Shown piece after piece: positions 7,193-12,739 of a DNA stretch of 12,739 nt. The notes beneath the pieces are model-generated. The model was not told where the DNA came from, made no database searches, and saw only the letters and a program-made list of their open reading frames with translations. The position numbers and the translations under genes are program-made. Source of the DNA: an uncultured Bacilli bacterium (GTDB taxonomy: Bacteria > Bacillota_I > Bacilli_A > RF39 > UBA660); NCBI GenBank assembly GCA_947629425.1, contig CANRDR010000035.1, positions 1-12,739 on the forward strand, given 5' to 3'. The first letter of the stretch is position 1, and the number at the start of each line of letters is the position of its first letter.

Positions 7193-7807
7193 ATGAAGAC
7201 AAAAGATATAGAAAATTTGGAGAAAAATTTTAATAAGATTGCAAACTTATTAAAAATAATTATTGGTATTTTAATTATTATATGTGTTGTAACAATTTTT
7301 GGATTATCTAGATTATATAGTAGTAATTCAAATTATAGTAGCAGTAATACAGATTCACAAGATAATAGCACATCAACTGATAATGGAGAAAGTGAAGAAC
7401 CTGCAGATTATGATGTTTCTATGTTTGAGGAAATAACAGCATCTGATATAAAATCAAAAACCAATAAATCTAAACAAGTTATATATGTTGGTAGATCAAC
7501 ATGTAGTTGGTGTATTAAATTCTTACCAAACTTACAAAAAGCACAAGAAGAATATGGTTATAAAACATTATATATAGATATAGCAAAAATAATAGATTTT
7601 TCATCAAGTGCTATAATAGATCAATCAGCCTATAACACAATGACAGCATTAACAGGTGATGATTATGAAGATTATATGGATGAAGAATTTGGTGCTACTC
7701 CTATGGTACTAATAGTAGAAAAAGGTAAAATTATAGGTGCACAAACTGGATACTCTGAATATGATGATTTTGTTAAAGTTTTAGAAGATGCTGGATTTAA
7801 AAAATAA
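7193..7807 (+). CDS. Membrane-anchored extracytoplasmic thioredoxin-like protein (CSWC)
   Basis: The product has 204 residues from the ATG at 7193, which has a strong AGGAGGT site 4 bp upstream. A short cytoplasmic N-terminus is followed by one membrane helix (about 19-39), a Ser/Thr/Asp-rich linker (42-70) and a thioredoxin fold. The active site is CSWC (104-107) in VGRSTCSWCIKF, and ATPMVLIVEKGKIIG (168-182) carries the cis-Pro. It resembles the bacteriocin transport accessory (PedC-like) branch of thioredoxins, which often has this anchored layout. No bacteriocin gene is in the window, so that role is not supported here. The domain should face outside, oxidising, reducing or isomerising thiols of exported proteins. 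The Cys-containing surface protein just upstream is an obvious candidate substrate (inference). The anchor and active site are clear. Confidence 0.9.
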   Translation: MKTKDIENLEKNFNKIANLLKIIIGILIIICVVTIFGLSRLYSSNSNYSSSNTDSQDNSTSTDNGESEEPADYDVSMFEEITASDIKSKTNKSKQVIYVGRSTCSWCIKFLPNLQKAQEEYGYKTLYIDIAKIIDFSSSAIIDQSAYNTMTALTGDDYEDYMDEEFGATPMVLIVEKGKIIGAQTGYSEYDDFVKVLEDAGFKK

Positions 7808-7833
7808 TATCAATTTAAAAGATATTATTTTTT
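7799..7833. terminator. Bidirectional terminator hairpin between convergent genes
   Basis: The arms 7799-7811 and 7821-7833 form a perfect 13-bp stem with a 9-nt loop, flanked by A and T runs, so it can end transcripts from both sides. The stop codon of the thioredoxin gene lies in the left arm and that of the opposite TetR-type gene in the loop. Confidence 0.65.
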
Positions 7834-8276
7834 TCTATTAATTCTTTTATATTTTTATTATTTAAATAAAATATTACTATATTAATTATAATACCAGAAG
7901 TAATGACATAATTTTTATAGTCAATCTTATTTATAAAATAATCATCTAATTTATTTTTAAAATCAAAATAAAATTTATTTATAATTATTAAAAATACTTC
8001 TTTATTTTTTTCTATATATTTTAATATTTCTTTACATAAATTATATTTATCTTTATTTCTTTTTTTATTTAAATAATATATTTCATATAAATTATCAATA
8101 ATTAAATCAAATTTATAATTAATAACATCTAATATATTATTAAAATTATTATAAAAACTTGTTCTAGAAATACTTGCATTATTACATATTTTAGTTATTG
8201 ATATATCATTTATATCATTATTTTTTAATAATTTAAATAAAGAATCTGCTACTAAATTTTTAATATTTATTTCCAT
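7815..8276 (-). CDS. TetR/AcrR-type transcriptional regulator
   Basis: The product has 153 residues from the ATG whose last base is 8276, with AAGGAG 10 bp upstream. The N-terminal helix-turn-helix is typical of TetR: ISITKICNNASISRTSFYNNF (25-45), where the SRTSFYNNF recognition helix corresponds to the usual xxTFYxxF. The rest is helical and very rich in Lys, Asn and Ile, as expected of the ligand and dimer domain. At 153 residues it is shorter than the usual 180-200, so the effector domain is reduced. It is divergent from a MacB-like ABC exporter gene with 118 bp between them, the usual layout for a local repressor of an efflux pump. The inducer is unknown. A TTG at 8283-8285 sits too close to the ribosome binding site to be the start. 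Confidence 0.85.
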   Translation of the reverse strand: MEINIKNLVADSLFKLLKNNDINDISITKICNNASISRTSFYNNFNNILDVINYKFDLIIDNLYEIYYLNKKRNKDKYNLCKEILKYIEKNKEVFLIIINKFYFDFKNKLDDYFINKIDYKNYVITSGIIINIVIFYLNNKNIKELIEKNNIF

Positions 8277-8339
8277 TATGTACAAACTCCTTTTTATTTG
8301 TTTAAAATAATAAATTATTACTTGTTAAATATAATTTAT

Positions 8340-8374
8340 AGTGTTACACTGTTTACAAGACGTTATTTTATAAT
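8340..8374. promoter_or_regulatory. Candidate TetR operator and exporter promoter region
   Basis: AGTGTTACACT (8340-8350) is a perfect inverted repeat around one base. It is followed by the palindrome TGTTTACA (8350-8357), so TGTTACA and TGTTTACA also make a direct repeat with a period of about 9 bp. A perfect TATAAT -10 box at 8369-8374 follows, 21 bp before the exporter ATG. No good -35 box stands at 17 bp; the repeats occupy its place. This is what a repressor-blocked promoter would look like. Binding by the adjacent TetR-type protein is inferred from position. Confidence 0.5.
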
Positions 8375-8394
8375 ATTTTAAAGGAGATGTCTAT

Positions 8395-10824
8395 ATGTTA
8401 GAAATAAAAAAGATAACAAAAATATATAAAACAGATAGTATAGAACAAAAGGCTTTAGATAATGTATCTATTAATTTTAGAGAATGTGAATTTGTTTCTA
8501 TATTAGGCCCATCTGGTAGTGGGAAAACTACTTTACTTAATATAATTGGTGGATTAGATAAATATACTAGTGGAGATTTAAAAATTAATAATGTATCTAC
8601 TAAAAAATATAAAGATAAAGATTGGGATACTTATAGAAATCATAAAGTTGGATTTATTTTTCAAAGTTATAATTTAATAAGTCATCAATCTGTTTTAGCA
8701 AATGTAGAACTTGCTTTAACTTTAAGTGGAGTAAGTAAGAAAAAAAGAAGAAAACTTGCTATAAAAGCATTAGAAAATGTTGGATTAAAAGATCATATTT
8801 ATAAGAAACCTAATCAATTATCTGGTGGACAAATGCAAAGAGTTGCAATTGCAAGAGCACTAGTAAATGATCCTTCTATTATTTTAGCGGATGAACCTAC
8901 AGGAGCACTTGATACAAAAACTAGTGAACAAATAATGAATTTACTAAAAGAAATTGCAAAAGATAGATTAGTAATTATGGTTACACATAATCCAGATTTA
9001 GCGAAAAGTTATTCTACTAGAATAATAAATTTATTAGATGGAAAAATAGAAAATGATTCAAATCCTTATGATGGATTAGATGAAGGATTTACTGATACTA
9101 AAGATAAAAAAACAAATATGTCATTTTTTACAGCATTATCTTTATCTTTAAAAAATTTATTAACTAAAAAAGGAAGAACATTGTTAGTATCATTTGCAGG
9201 ATCTATCGGTATAATTGGAATATCATTAATATTATCAATTTCAAATGGTGTACAAAAATATATTGATAAAGTACAAGAAGATACATTAACCAGCTATCCA
9301 TTAACTATTGAAAGAGAAAGTGTAGATTTTAGCAATATGATAAATATTATGGCAGAAAATAATGAAAAGACTGAACATGATTTAGATGCTGTATATTCTA
9401 ATGATATAATGGTTGATATGATAAGTAGTGTAAGTAATGAGGTTAGAACTAATAACTTAAAAGATTTTAAAAAATATATAGAAGATAATAAAGATAAATT
9501 AGATGAAATATCAAATGATATAAAATATTCTTATAACTTAGATTTACAAATATATAGTGAAGATACAAAAGAAGGTATAGTAAAACTTAATCCAAGCAAT
9601 ATTTTTAATATTTTATCTAATCAAATGGGTGGCGCTATGGCCATGGGAGGCAATGCCAACGTATTCCAAGAATTATCAAGTAATAAAAGGTTATTAAAAA
9701 GTCAATATGATGTATTAAAAGGTAGAATGCCAGAAAATTATGACGAAATGGTTTTAATAGTAGATGAAAATAATGAAGTAAGTGATTATACATTATATTC
9801 TTTAGGTTTAAAAAGTCAAAAAGAATTAAATGAAATAATGTCTACTATAATGAAAGGCGAAAAAGTAGAAAAAAATGATCAATTAAAAATAAGTTATGAT
9901 GACATATTAAATACAAAATTTAAAGTAGTTTTAAATAGTGATGTATTTAAAAAAGAAGGTAATGTTTGGGTTGATAAGAGTTTAGATCCAAGTTATATGA
10001 AAGATATTTTAGATAAATCATTAAATATAAATATTGTAGGAATTATAAAAGCAAAAGATTCAAGTATTATTGAAACTGCCGGAGTAGTAGGATATACAAG
10101 TGATTTAAAAGATTATGTAATTAATGGAATAAATGATAGTAAAATTGCAAAAGAACAAAAATCTAAAGAAAATATAAATGTATTTACTAATCAAGAATTT
10201 CAAGTTGGAGAATCACTTGATGCTAATTTAAGAACAATTGGTGTTGTTGAATTAGATAATCCTTCAATAATAAATATATTTCCAAAAGATTTTGAATCTA
10301 AAGATAAGATAGAAGAATTTATTGAAAAATATAATGATGATTTAGATAAAGAAGAAGATAAAATAGAATATACTGATTATGTTGGTATTTTAATGAATAG
10401 TGTAACTGTTATTGTAAATGTAATAAGCTATGTATTGATTGCATTTGTTAGTATATCTCTAATTGTTTCAAGCATTATGATAGGAATAATTACTTATATT
10501 TCAGTATTAGAAAGAACTAAAGAAATTGGAATATTACGTGCAATAGGTGCTAGTAAGAAAGATATAAGAAGAGTATTTAATGCAGAAACATTTATTGTTG
10601 GACTTACAGCAGGAACTATAGGAGTTATTATAACTGTTATATTAAATGTACCTATAAATAAAATAATAGAAGCATTAACCGGTATAGAAGTTGGTGTTGC
10701 ACTTCCATTAGTAGCAGCATTAGTATTAGTATTAATTTCAATGTTCTTAACAATGATAGCAGGATTAATACCTTCTAAAATGGCTGCTAAAAAAGATCCA
10801 GTTGTTGCACTTAGAACAGAATAA
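8395..10824 (+). CDS. MacB-like ABC transporter, ATPase and FtsX-type permease fused
   Basis: The product has 809 residues. An N-terminal ATPase of the MacB/LolD class (1 to about 222) has Walker A GPSGSGKT (38-45), Q-loop Q90, signature LSGGQ (142-146), Walker B IILADE (162-167) and H-loop H198. A permease follows, with a first helix at about 262-282, a large external domain (about 283-670) and three helices (about 672-702, 731-751, 769-793). LERTKEIGILRAIGASKKDI (705-724) is the FtsX-family coupling segment, and DPVVALR near the end is typical. Such type VII ABC proteins act as mechanotransmitters or exporters of peptides, antibiotics or lipoproteins and work as dimers. All ATPase residues are intact. 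The external domain is larger than in Gram-negative MacB and contains a Met/Gly-rich stretch at 411-420. AAGGAG precedes the ATG by 8 bp. The divergent TetR-type gene probably controls it. No MacA-like adaptor is nearby, so the substrate is unknown. Confidence 0.95.
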   Translation: MLEIKKITKIYKTDSIEQKALDNVSINFRECEFVSILGPSGSGKTTLLNIIGGLDKYTSGDLKINNVSTKKYKDKDWDTYRNHKVGFIFQSYNLISHQSVLANVELALTLSGVSKKKRRKLAIKALENVGLKDHIYKKPNQLSGGQMQRVAIARALVNDPSIILADEPTGALDTKTSEQIMNLLKEIAKDRLVIMVTHNPDLAKSYSTRIINLLDGKIENDSNPYDGLDEGFTDTKDKKTNMSFFTALSLSLKNLLTKKGRTLLVSFAGSIGIIGISLILSISNGVQKYIDKVQEDTLTSYPLTIERESVDFSNMINIMAENNEKTEHDLDAVYSNDIMVDMISSVSNEVRTNNLKDFKKYIEDNKDKLDEISNDIKYSYNLDLQIYSEDTKEGIVKLNPSNIFNILSNQMGGAMAMGGNANVFQELSSNKRLLKSQYDVLKGRMPENYDEMVLIVDENNEVSDYTLYSLGLKSQKELNEIMSTIMKGEKVEKNDQLKISYDDILNTKFKVVLNSDVFKKEGNVWVDKSLDPSYMKDILDKSLNINIVGIIKAKDSSIIETAGVVGYTSDLKDYVINGINDSKIAKEQKSKENINVFTNQEFQVGESLDANLRTIGVVELDNPSIINIFPKDFESKDKIEEFIEKYNDDLDKEEDKIEYTDYVGILMNSVTVIVNVISYVLIAFVSISLIVSSIMIGIITYISVLERTKEIGILRAIGASKKDIRRVFNAETFIVGLTAGTIGVIITVILNVPINKIIEALTGIEVGVALPLVAALVLVLISMFLTMIAGLIPSKMAAKKDPVVALRTE

Positions 10825-10825
10825 T

Positions 10826-10854
10826 TTGCAATTTTTAGTAACATGTGCTATAAT
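10826..10854 (+). promoter_or_regulatory. Sigma-A type promoter directly after the exporter gene
   Basis: TTGCAA (10826-10831), a 17-bp spacer and a perfect TATAAT (10849-10854) preceded by TGC give a complete extended -10 promoter. It starts 2 bp after the exporter stop codon. Transcription would begin near 10861, inside a small hairpin (10856-10861 with 10865-10870). It either drives a very short RNA or reads through the terminator at 10879 into the membrane-protein and trpS genes. Confidence 0.6.
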
Positions 10855-10878
10855 ACCCATTACTAATGGGGGATTTAA

Positions 10879-10914
10879 AAAAATTAGGCTTTCATTAGGC
10901 CTAATTTTTACATA
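10879..10914 (+). terminator. Strong intrinsic terminator downstream of the exporter
   Basis: The stem 10879-10889 with 10899-10909 is 11 bp long, with three consecutive G-C pairs at its top, a 9-nt loop and a T run on the 3' side. It is the best terminator in the window. Its place 55 bp after the exporter stop fits termination of that gene, but it also lies about 20-50 nt after the predicted start of the promoter at 10826. Confidence 0.8.
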
Positions 10915-10969
10915 ATTATTATTTTTTAACATATTATCTTATTAGTGAATCATTTTAGGGGGAATTGGT

Positions 10970-11563
10970 ATGATTAAAGAAATAAGAAATATATTTAGTA
11001 CAATATTAAAAAGAATAGAGTTAAAAAAGATTAATTTTTTAAATCATAAGTTTAAAAAATATATTGTTAAATTTGAAGAAGAAGATAATAATTTAAAAAT
11101 ATATAATTCTAATGGAGACTATAAAATAGTAGAAAATAATATATTAAATAAAGTAAAAGCAATGGAAATTATTAATGTTCATAATAAAGAAATAGATGAA
11201 AAAATAAATTATTATGATAATAAAAAAGAAGATTATAAATTTATTATATTATTAAATTCTTTAATATTATTATTTTTTGGTTTTTTCTTTATAATTAGTT
11301 TCTTTTTAGGTAACTATGTAATATTTTTCTTTATATTATTATCTTATATTTTATCATTTATTATATCTAGTATATATTTTTATAATATAATGTTATTTAG
11401 AGAAGAAGTTAAAAGATTAAAATATATTAAAGAAGATAAATTAGTATATGATGATTATGAAATAATTAATTTATTTAAAGATGTATTTAATTATATTAAA
11501 TTAAGTTTTAAAGAATGTTTATTAAGAATATCTAATTTATTTGAAAGAAGAAGCAAAATATAA
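10970..11563 (+). CDS. Unrecognised membrane protein with a two-helix hairpin
   Basis: The product has 197 residues and I cannot assign it to a family. Residues 1-90 are polar and charged (many Lys, Glu, Asn) and probably cytoplasmic. Two hydrophobic helices at about 91-113 and 116-141 are joined by a very short GNY loop, so they should form a hairpin with both ends inside the cell. Residues 142-197 are again charged. There is no signal peptide, catalytic motif or metal-binding motif. AGGGGG lies 8 bp before the ATG. trpS follows after 26 bp, and both probably share a transcript, fed either by a weak local promoter or by readthrough from the promoter at 10826. Codon use is like that of its neighbours. 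The gene is probably real because of its length, ribosome binding site and tight spacing to trpS. Confidence 0.75.
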   Translation: MIKEIRNIFSTILKRIELKKINFLNHKFKKYIVKFEEEDNNLKIYNSNGDYKIVENNILNKVKAMEIINVHNKEIDEKINYYDNKKEDYKFIILLNSLILLFFGFFFIISFFLGNYVIFFFILLSYILSFIISSIYFYNIMLFREEVKRLKYIKEDKLVYDDYEIINLFKDVFNYIKLSFKECLLRISNLFERRSKI

Positions 11564-11589
11564 TATAATTTTAATAGGTGAATTAATAT

Positions 11590-12576
11590 ATGAAAAAAAG
11601 AGTATTAACAGGATTACAACCAACCGGTGTAATTACTTTGGGAAATTATATAGGTTCTATTAAACAAATGATAGAATACCAGAATATTTATGAATCTTTT
11701 ATATTTGTGGCTGATTTACATGCAATAACTGTAAATCAAGATAGTATAGAATTAAGAAAAAATATAAAAAGTTTAATCGCACTTTATATAGCATGTGGAA
11801 TAGATCCAGAAAAAAATACAATTTATATACAATCAGAAAATCCATATGTTACTGCTATAAGTTGGATGTTAGAATGTAATACTTATTATGGTGAATTATC
11901 TAGAATGACACAATTTAAAGATAAATCCAAAAAAAATGCTAACTTTACATCAGGATTACTTACATATCCAGTATTAATGGCTGCTGATATAATATCTATG
12001 AATGCAGATTATGTACCTGTAGGAATTGACCAAAAACAACATGTAGAATTAGCACGTGATATTGCAATACGTTTTAATAAAAAATATAAAGAATTATTTA
12101 TAGTACCAGAAGTAATTATTAAAACTACAGGTACTAAAATAACAGATTTACAAACACCTGATAAAAAAATGAGTAAATCTAATGAAAATCAAAAAGGTGT
12201 AATAAGATTATTAGATGATTTAAATGTTGTTAGAAAAAAAATTATGTCAGCAACTACTGATTCAGAGATGAAAATTATATATGATCCAGTTAATAAACCT
12301 GGTATATCTAATTTAATAAATATATATTCTTCTTTAACTAATAAAAGTATAGAAGATATAGAAAAAGAATTTATTGATTCTAATTATGGTAATTTTAAAA
12401 CTAAAGTAGCTGATGTAGTAGTAGATACTTTATCTAACATTCAAAAAAGATATAATGAAATATTAAATGATGATGAATATTTAGATAGAATATTAGATAA
12501 AGGTAGAGATAAAAATATAGAAATATCTAAAAAAATATATGATAAAATGATTGATTGTATTGGTTTAGGTAGATAA
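11590..12576 (+). CDS. trpS: Tryptophanyl-tRNA synthetase
   Basis: The product is a 328-residue class Ic aminoacyl-tRNA synthetase that charges tRNA-Trp with tryptophan at the cost of ATP, as a cytoplasmic dimer. The HIGH-type motif is in GLQPTGVITLGNYIG (8-22) and the KMSKS loop is at 193-197. Other typical stretches are ADLHAITV (41-48), GELSRMTQFKDKSK (101-114), TYPVLMAADI (125-134) and VGIDQKQHVEL (144-154). The sequence and length closely follow the Bacillus enzyme (about 330 residues), including GLGR at the end. AGGTGA precedes the ATG by about 9 bp. It is probably cotranscribed with the membrane-protein gene before it. No T-box leader or tryptophan attenuator is visible upstream, unlike many Bacillota trpS genes. 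Confidence 0.98.
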   Translation: MKKRVLTGLQPTGVITLGNYIGSIKQMIEYQNIYESFIFVADLHAITVNQDSIELRKNIKSLIALYIACGIDPEKNTIYIQSENPYVTAISWMLECNTYYGELSRMTQFKDKSKKNANFTSGLLTYPVLMAADIISMNADYVPVGIDQKQHVELARDIAIRFNKKYKELFIVPEVIIKTTGTKITDLQTPDKKMSKSNENQKGVIRLLDDLNVVRKKIMSATTDSEMKIIYDPVNKPGISNLINIYSSLTNKSIEDIEKEFIDSNYGNFKTKVADVVVDTLSNIQKRYNEILNDDEYLDRILDKGRDKNIEISKKIYDKMIDCIGLGR

Positions 12577-12606
12577 AGTATATATAATATATGGTTTTTT
12601 TAATAC

Positions 12607-12635
12607 TTGAAAATAATAAATATTTGTAGTAATAT
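12607..12635 (+). promoter_or_regulatory. Promoter of the gene at the right edge
   Basis: TTGAAA (12607-12612, five of six consensus bases), a 17-bp spacer and TAATAT (12630-12635). Transcription would begin near 12642, at the base of the first leader hairpin, giving a leader of about 79 nt before the ATG at 12721. Confidence 0.55.
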
Positions 12636-12642
12636 TTAAATA

Positions 12643-12712
12643 GAGTAAGAGTACTCAATAAGAGACCTTTTTAACTTAACTGTGTCAGAAAGACATATTT
12701 AAGTTAAGGAGG
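12643..12712 (+). promoter_or_regulatory. Structured mRNA leader with Shine-Dalgarno-sequestering hairpin
   Basis: The first hairpin is GAGTA (12643-12647) with TACTC (12652-12656) around a 4-nt loop. The second is longer. TGTGTC (12681-12686) pairs with GACATA (12692-12697, one wobble) around an AGAAA loop. After one C/T mismatch, TTAACTTAA (12671-12679) pairs perfectly with TTAAGTTAA (12699-12707). Then CCTTT (12666-12670) pairs with GGAGG (12708-12712, two wobbles). The whole Shine-Dalgarno core of the next gene is thus inside the stem. This layout fits control of translation by temperature, a protein, a small RNA or a ligand. I do not recognise it as a known riboswitch or ribosomal-protein leader. 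Confidence 0.6.
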
Positions 12713-12720
12713 ATTTTTTT

Positions 12721-12739
12721 ATGAATATGTTAACAATAG
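12721..12739 (+). CDS. Start of an unidentified gene, partial at the window edge
   Basis: The ATG at 12721 follows AAGGAGGA (12706-12713) by 7 T residues, an ideal ribosome binding site. Only MNMLTI can be read before the window ends, so no family can be assigned. The start is supported by the promoter at 12607 and by the structured leader ending in the ribosome binding site. Confidence 0.55.

Noticed and set aside
8277..8285. TTG at 8283-8285 as start of the TetR-type gene
   Set aside because: It is 1-2 nt from AAGGAG, too close for initiation. The ATG at 8274-8276 has normal spacing and starts the usual TetR N-terminus.
10494..10844. Open frame on the minus strand over the 3' end of the exporter gene
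   Set aside because: It is antisense to conserved FtsX helices. Its hydrophobic look comes from the complementary membrane-segment codons, and no ribosome binding site is present.
10866..10898. Mini-ORF MGDLKKLGFH overlapping the terminator, as a leader peptide
   Set aside because: The ATG would be about 5 nt from the predicted transcript start with no ribosome binding site, and it has no Trp codons, so a tryptophan attenuator is not supported.
10910..11589. T-box or other tRNA-sensing leader for trpS
   Set aside because: I looked for the conserved T-box antiterminator bulge (UGGNACCGCG-like) and a specifier hairpin and saw neither. trpS instead follows a coding gene by 26 bp.
12579..12599. 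Terminator after trpS
   Set aside because: A T7 run at 12593-12599 follows TATATATAATATATGG, but the AT alternation gives no stable stem. Termination here is plausible but not supported by structure.
1..12739. Recoded TGA (Mycoplasma-type code), CRISPR, tRNA, IS or prophage
   Set aside because: TGA ends a real gene at 5059 and TGG encodes Trp in conserved positions of TrpRS. No regularly spaced repeats, cloverleaf, transposase, integrase or phage-like genes were seen.

Overview
ORGANISM. The window is strongly AT-rich (roughly three quarters A+T by eye), with strong AGGAGG-type ribosome binding sites and Bacillota-type housekeeping proteins (ObgE with an OCT domain, a TrpRS that closely resembles the Bacillus enzyme). 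TGA is used as a stop (for example at 5059-5061) and TGG encodes Trp, so this is the standard bacterial code and not that of Mycoplasma or Spiroplasma. I infer a low-GC, probably uncultured, host-associated member of the Bacilli/Bacillota, of the RF39 or 'CAG' gut type. The lineage is inference, not shown by the sequence.

LAYOUT. (1) 1-99 is the tail of a surface protein whose paralogue lies at 5840-7117. (2) 142-2983 runs rightward: a degenerate PfkB-fold protein with a Gln/Asn-rich tail, a stand-alone Smr-domain protein whose start overlaps it, and the essential GTPase gene obgE, which also has its own extended -10 promoter. (3) 2993-5712 is a compact leftward glycan operon: initiating phosphoglycosyltransferase, Wzy/ligase-type polytopic protein and family 2 glycosyltransferase. 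All three genes overlap, with a good promoter at one end and a shared convergent terminator at the other. (4) 5840-7807 runs rightward and is divergent from the glycan operon: a secreted or anchored Cys-containing surface protein, then a membrane-anchored thioredoxin with a CSWC motif. (5) 7815-10824: a small TetR-type regulator divergent from a MacB-like ABC exporter (ATPase and FtsX permease in one chain), with operator-like repeats between them. (6) 10826-10914: a good promoter followed about 50 nt later by a strong intrinsic terminator. (7) 10970-12576: an unrecognised two-helix membrane protein and trpS. (8) 12607-12739: a promoter, a leader with two hairpins, and the first codons of a gene that runs off the window. 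The second hairpin pairs with the whole Shine-Dalgarno sequence of that gene.

HOW IT FITS TOGETHER. Housekeeping genes (obgE, trpS) flank an envelope-centred accessory stretch: surface proteins, glycan assembly, extracytoplasmic thiol chemistry and a regulated efflux system. The best candidates for new biology are the Shine-Dalgarno-sequestering leader at the right edge, the PfkB-fold protein that has lost its catalytic loop and gained a Gln/Asn tail, and the divergent pairing of a surface protein with a self-contained three-gene glycan cassette. No tRNA, rRNA, CRISPR array, insertion sequence or phage gene was seen.
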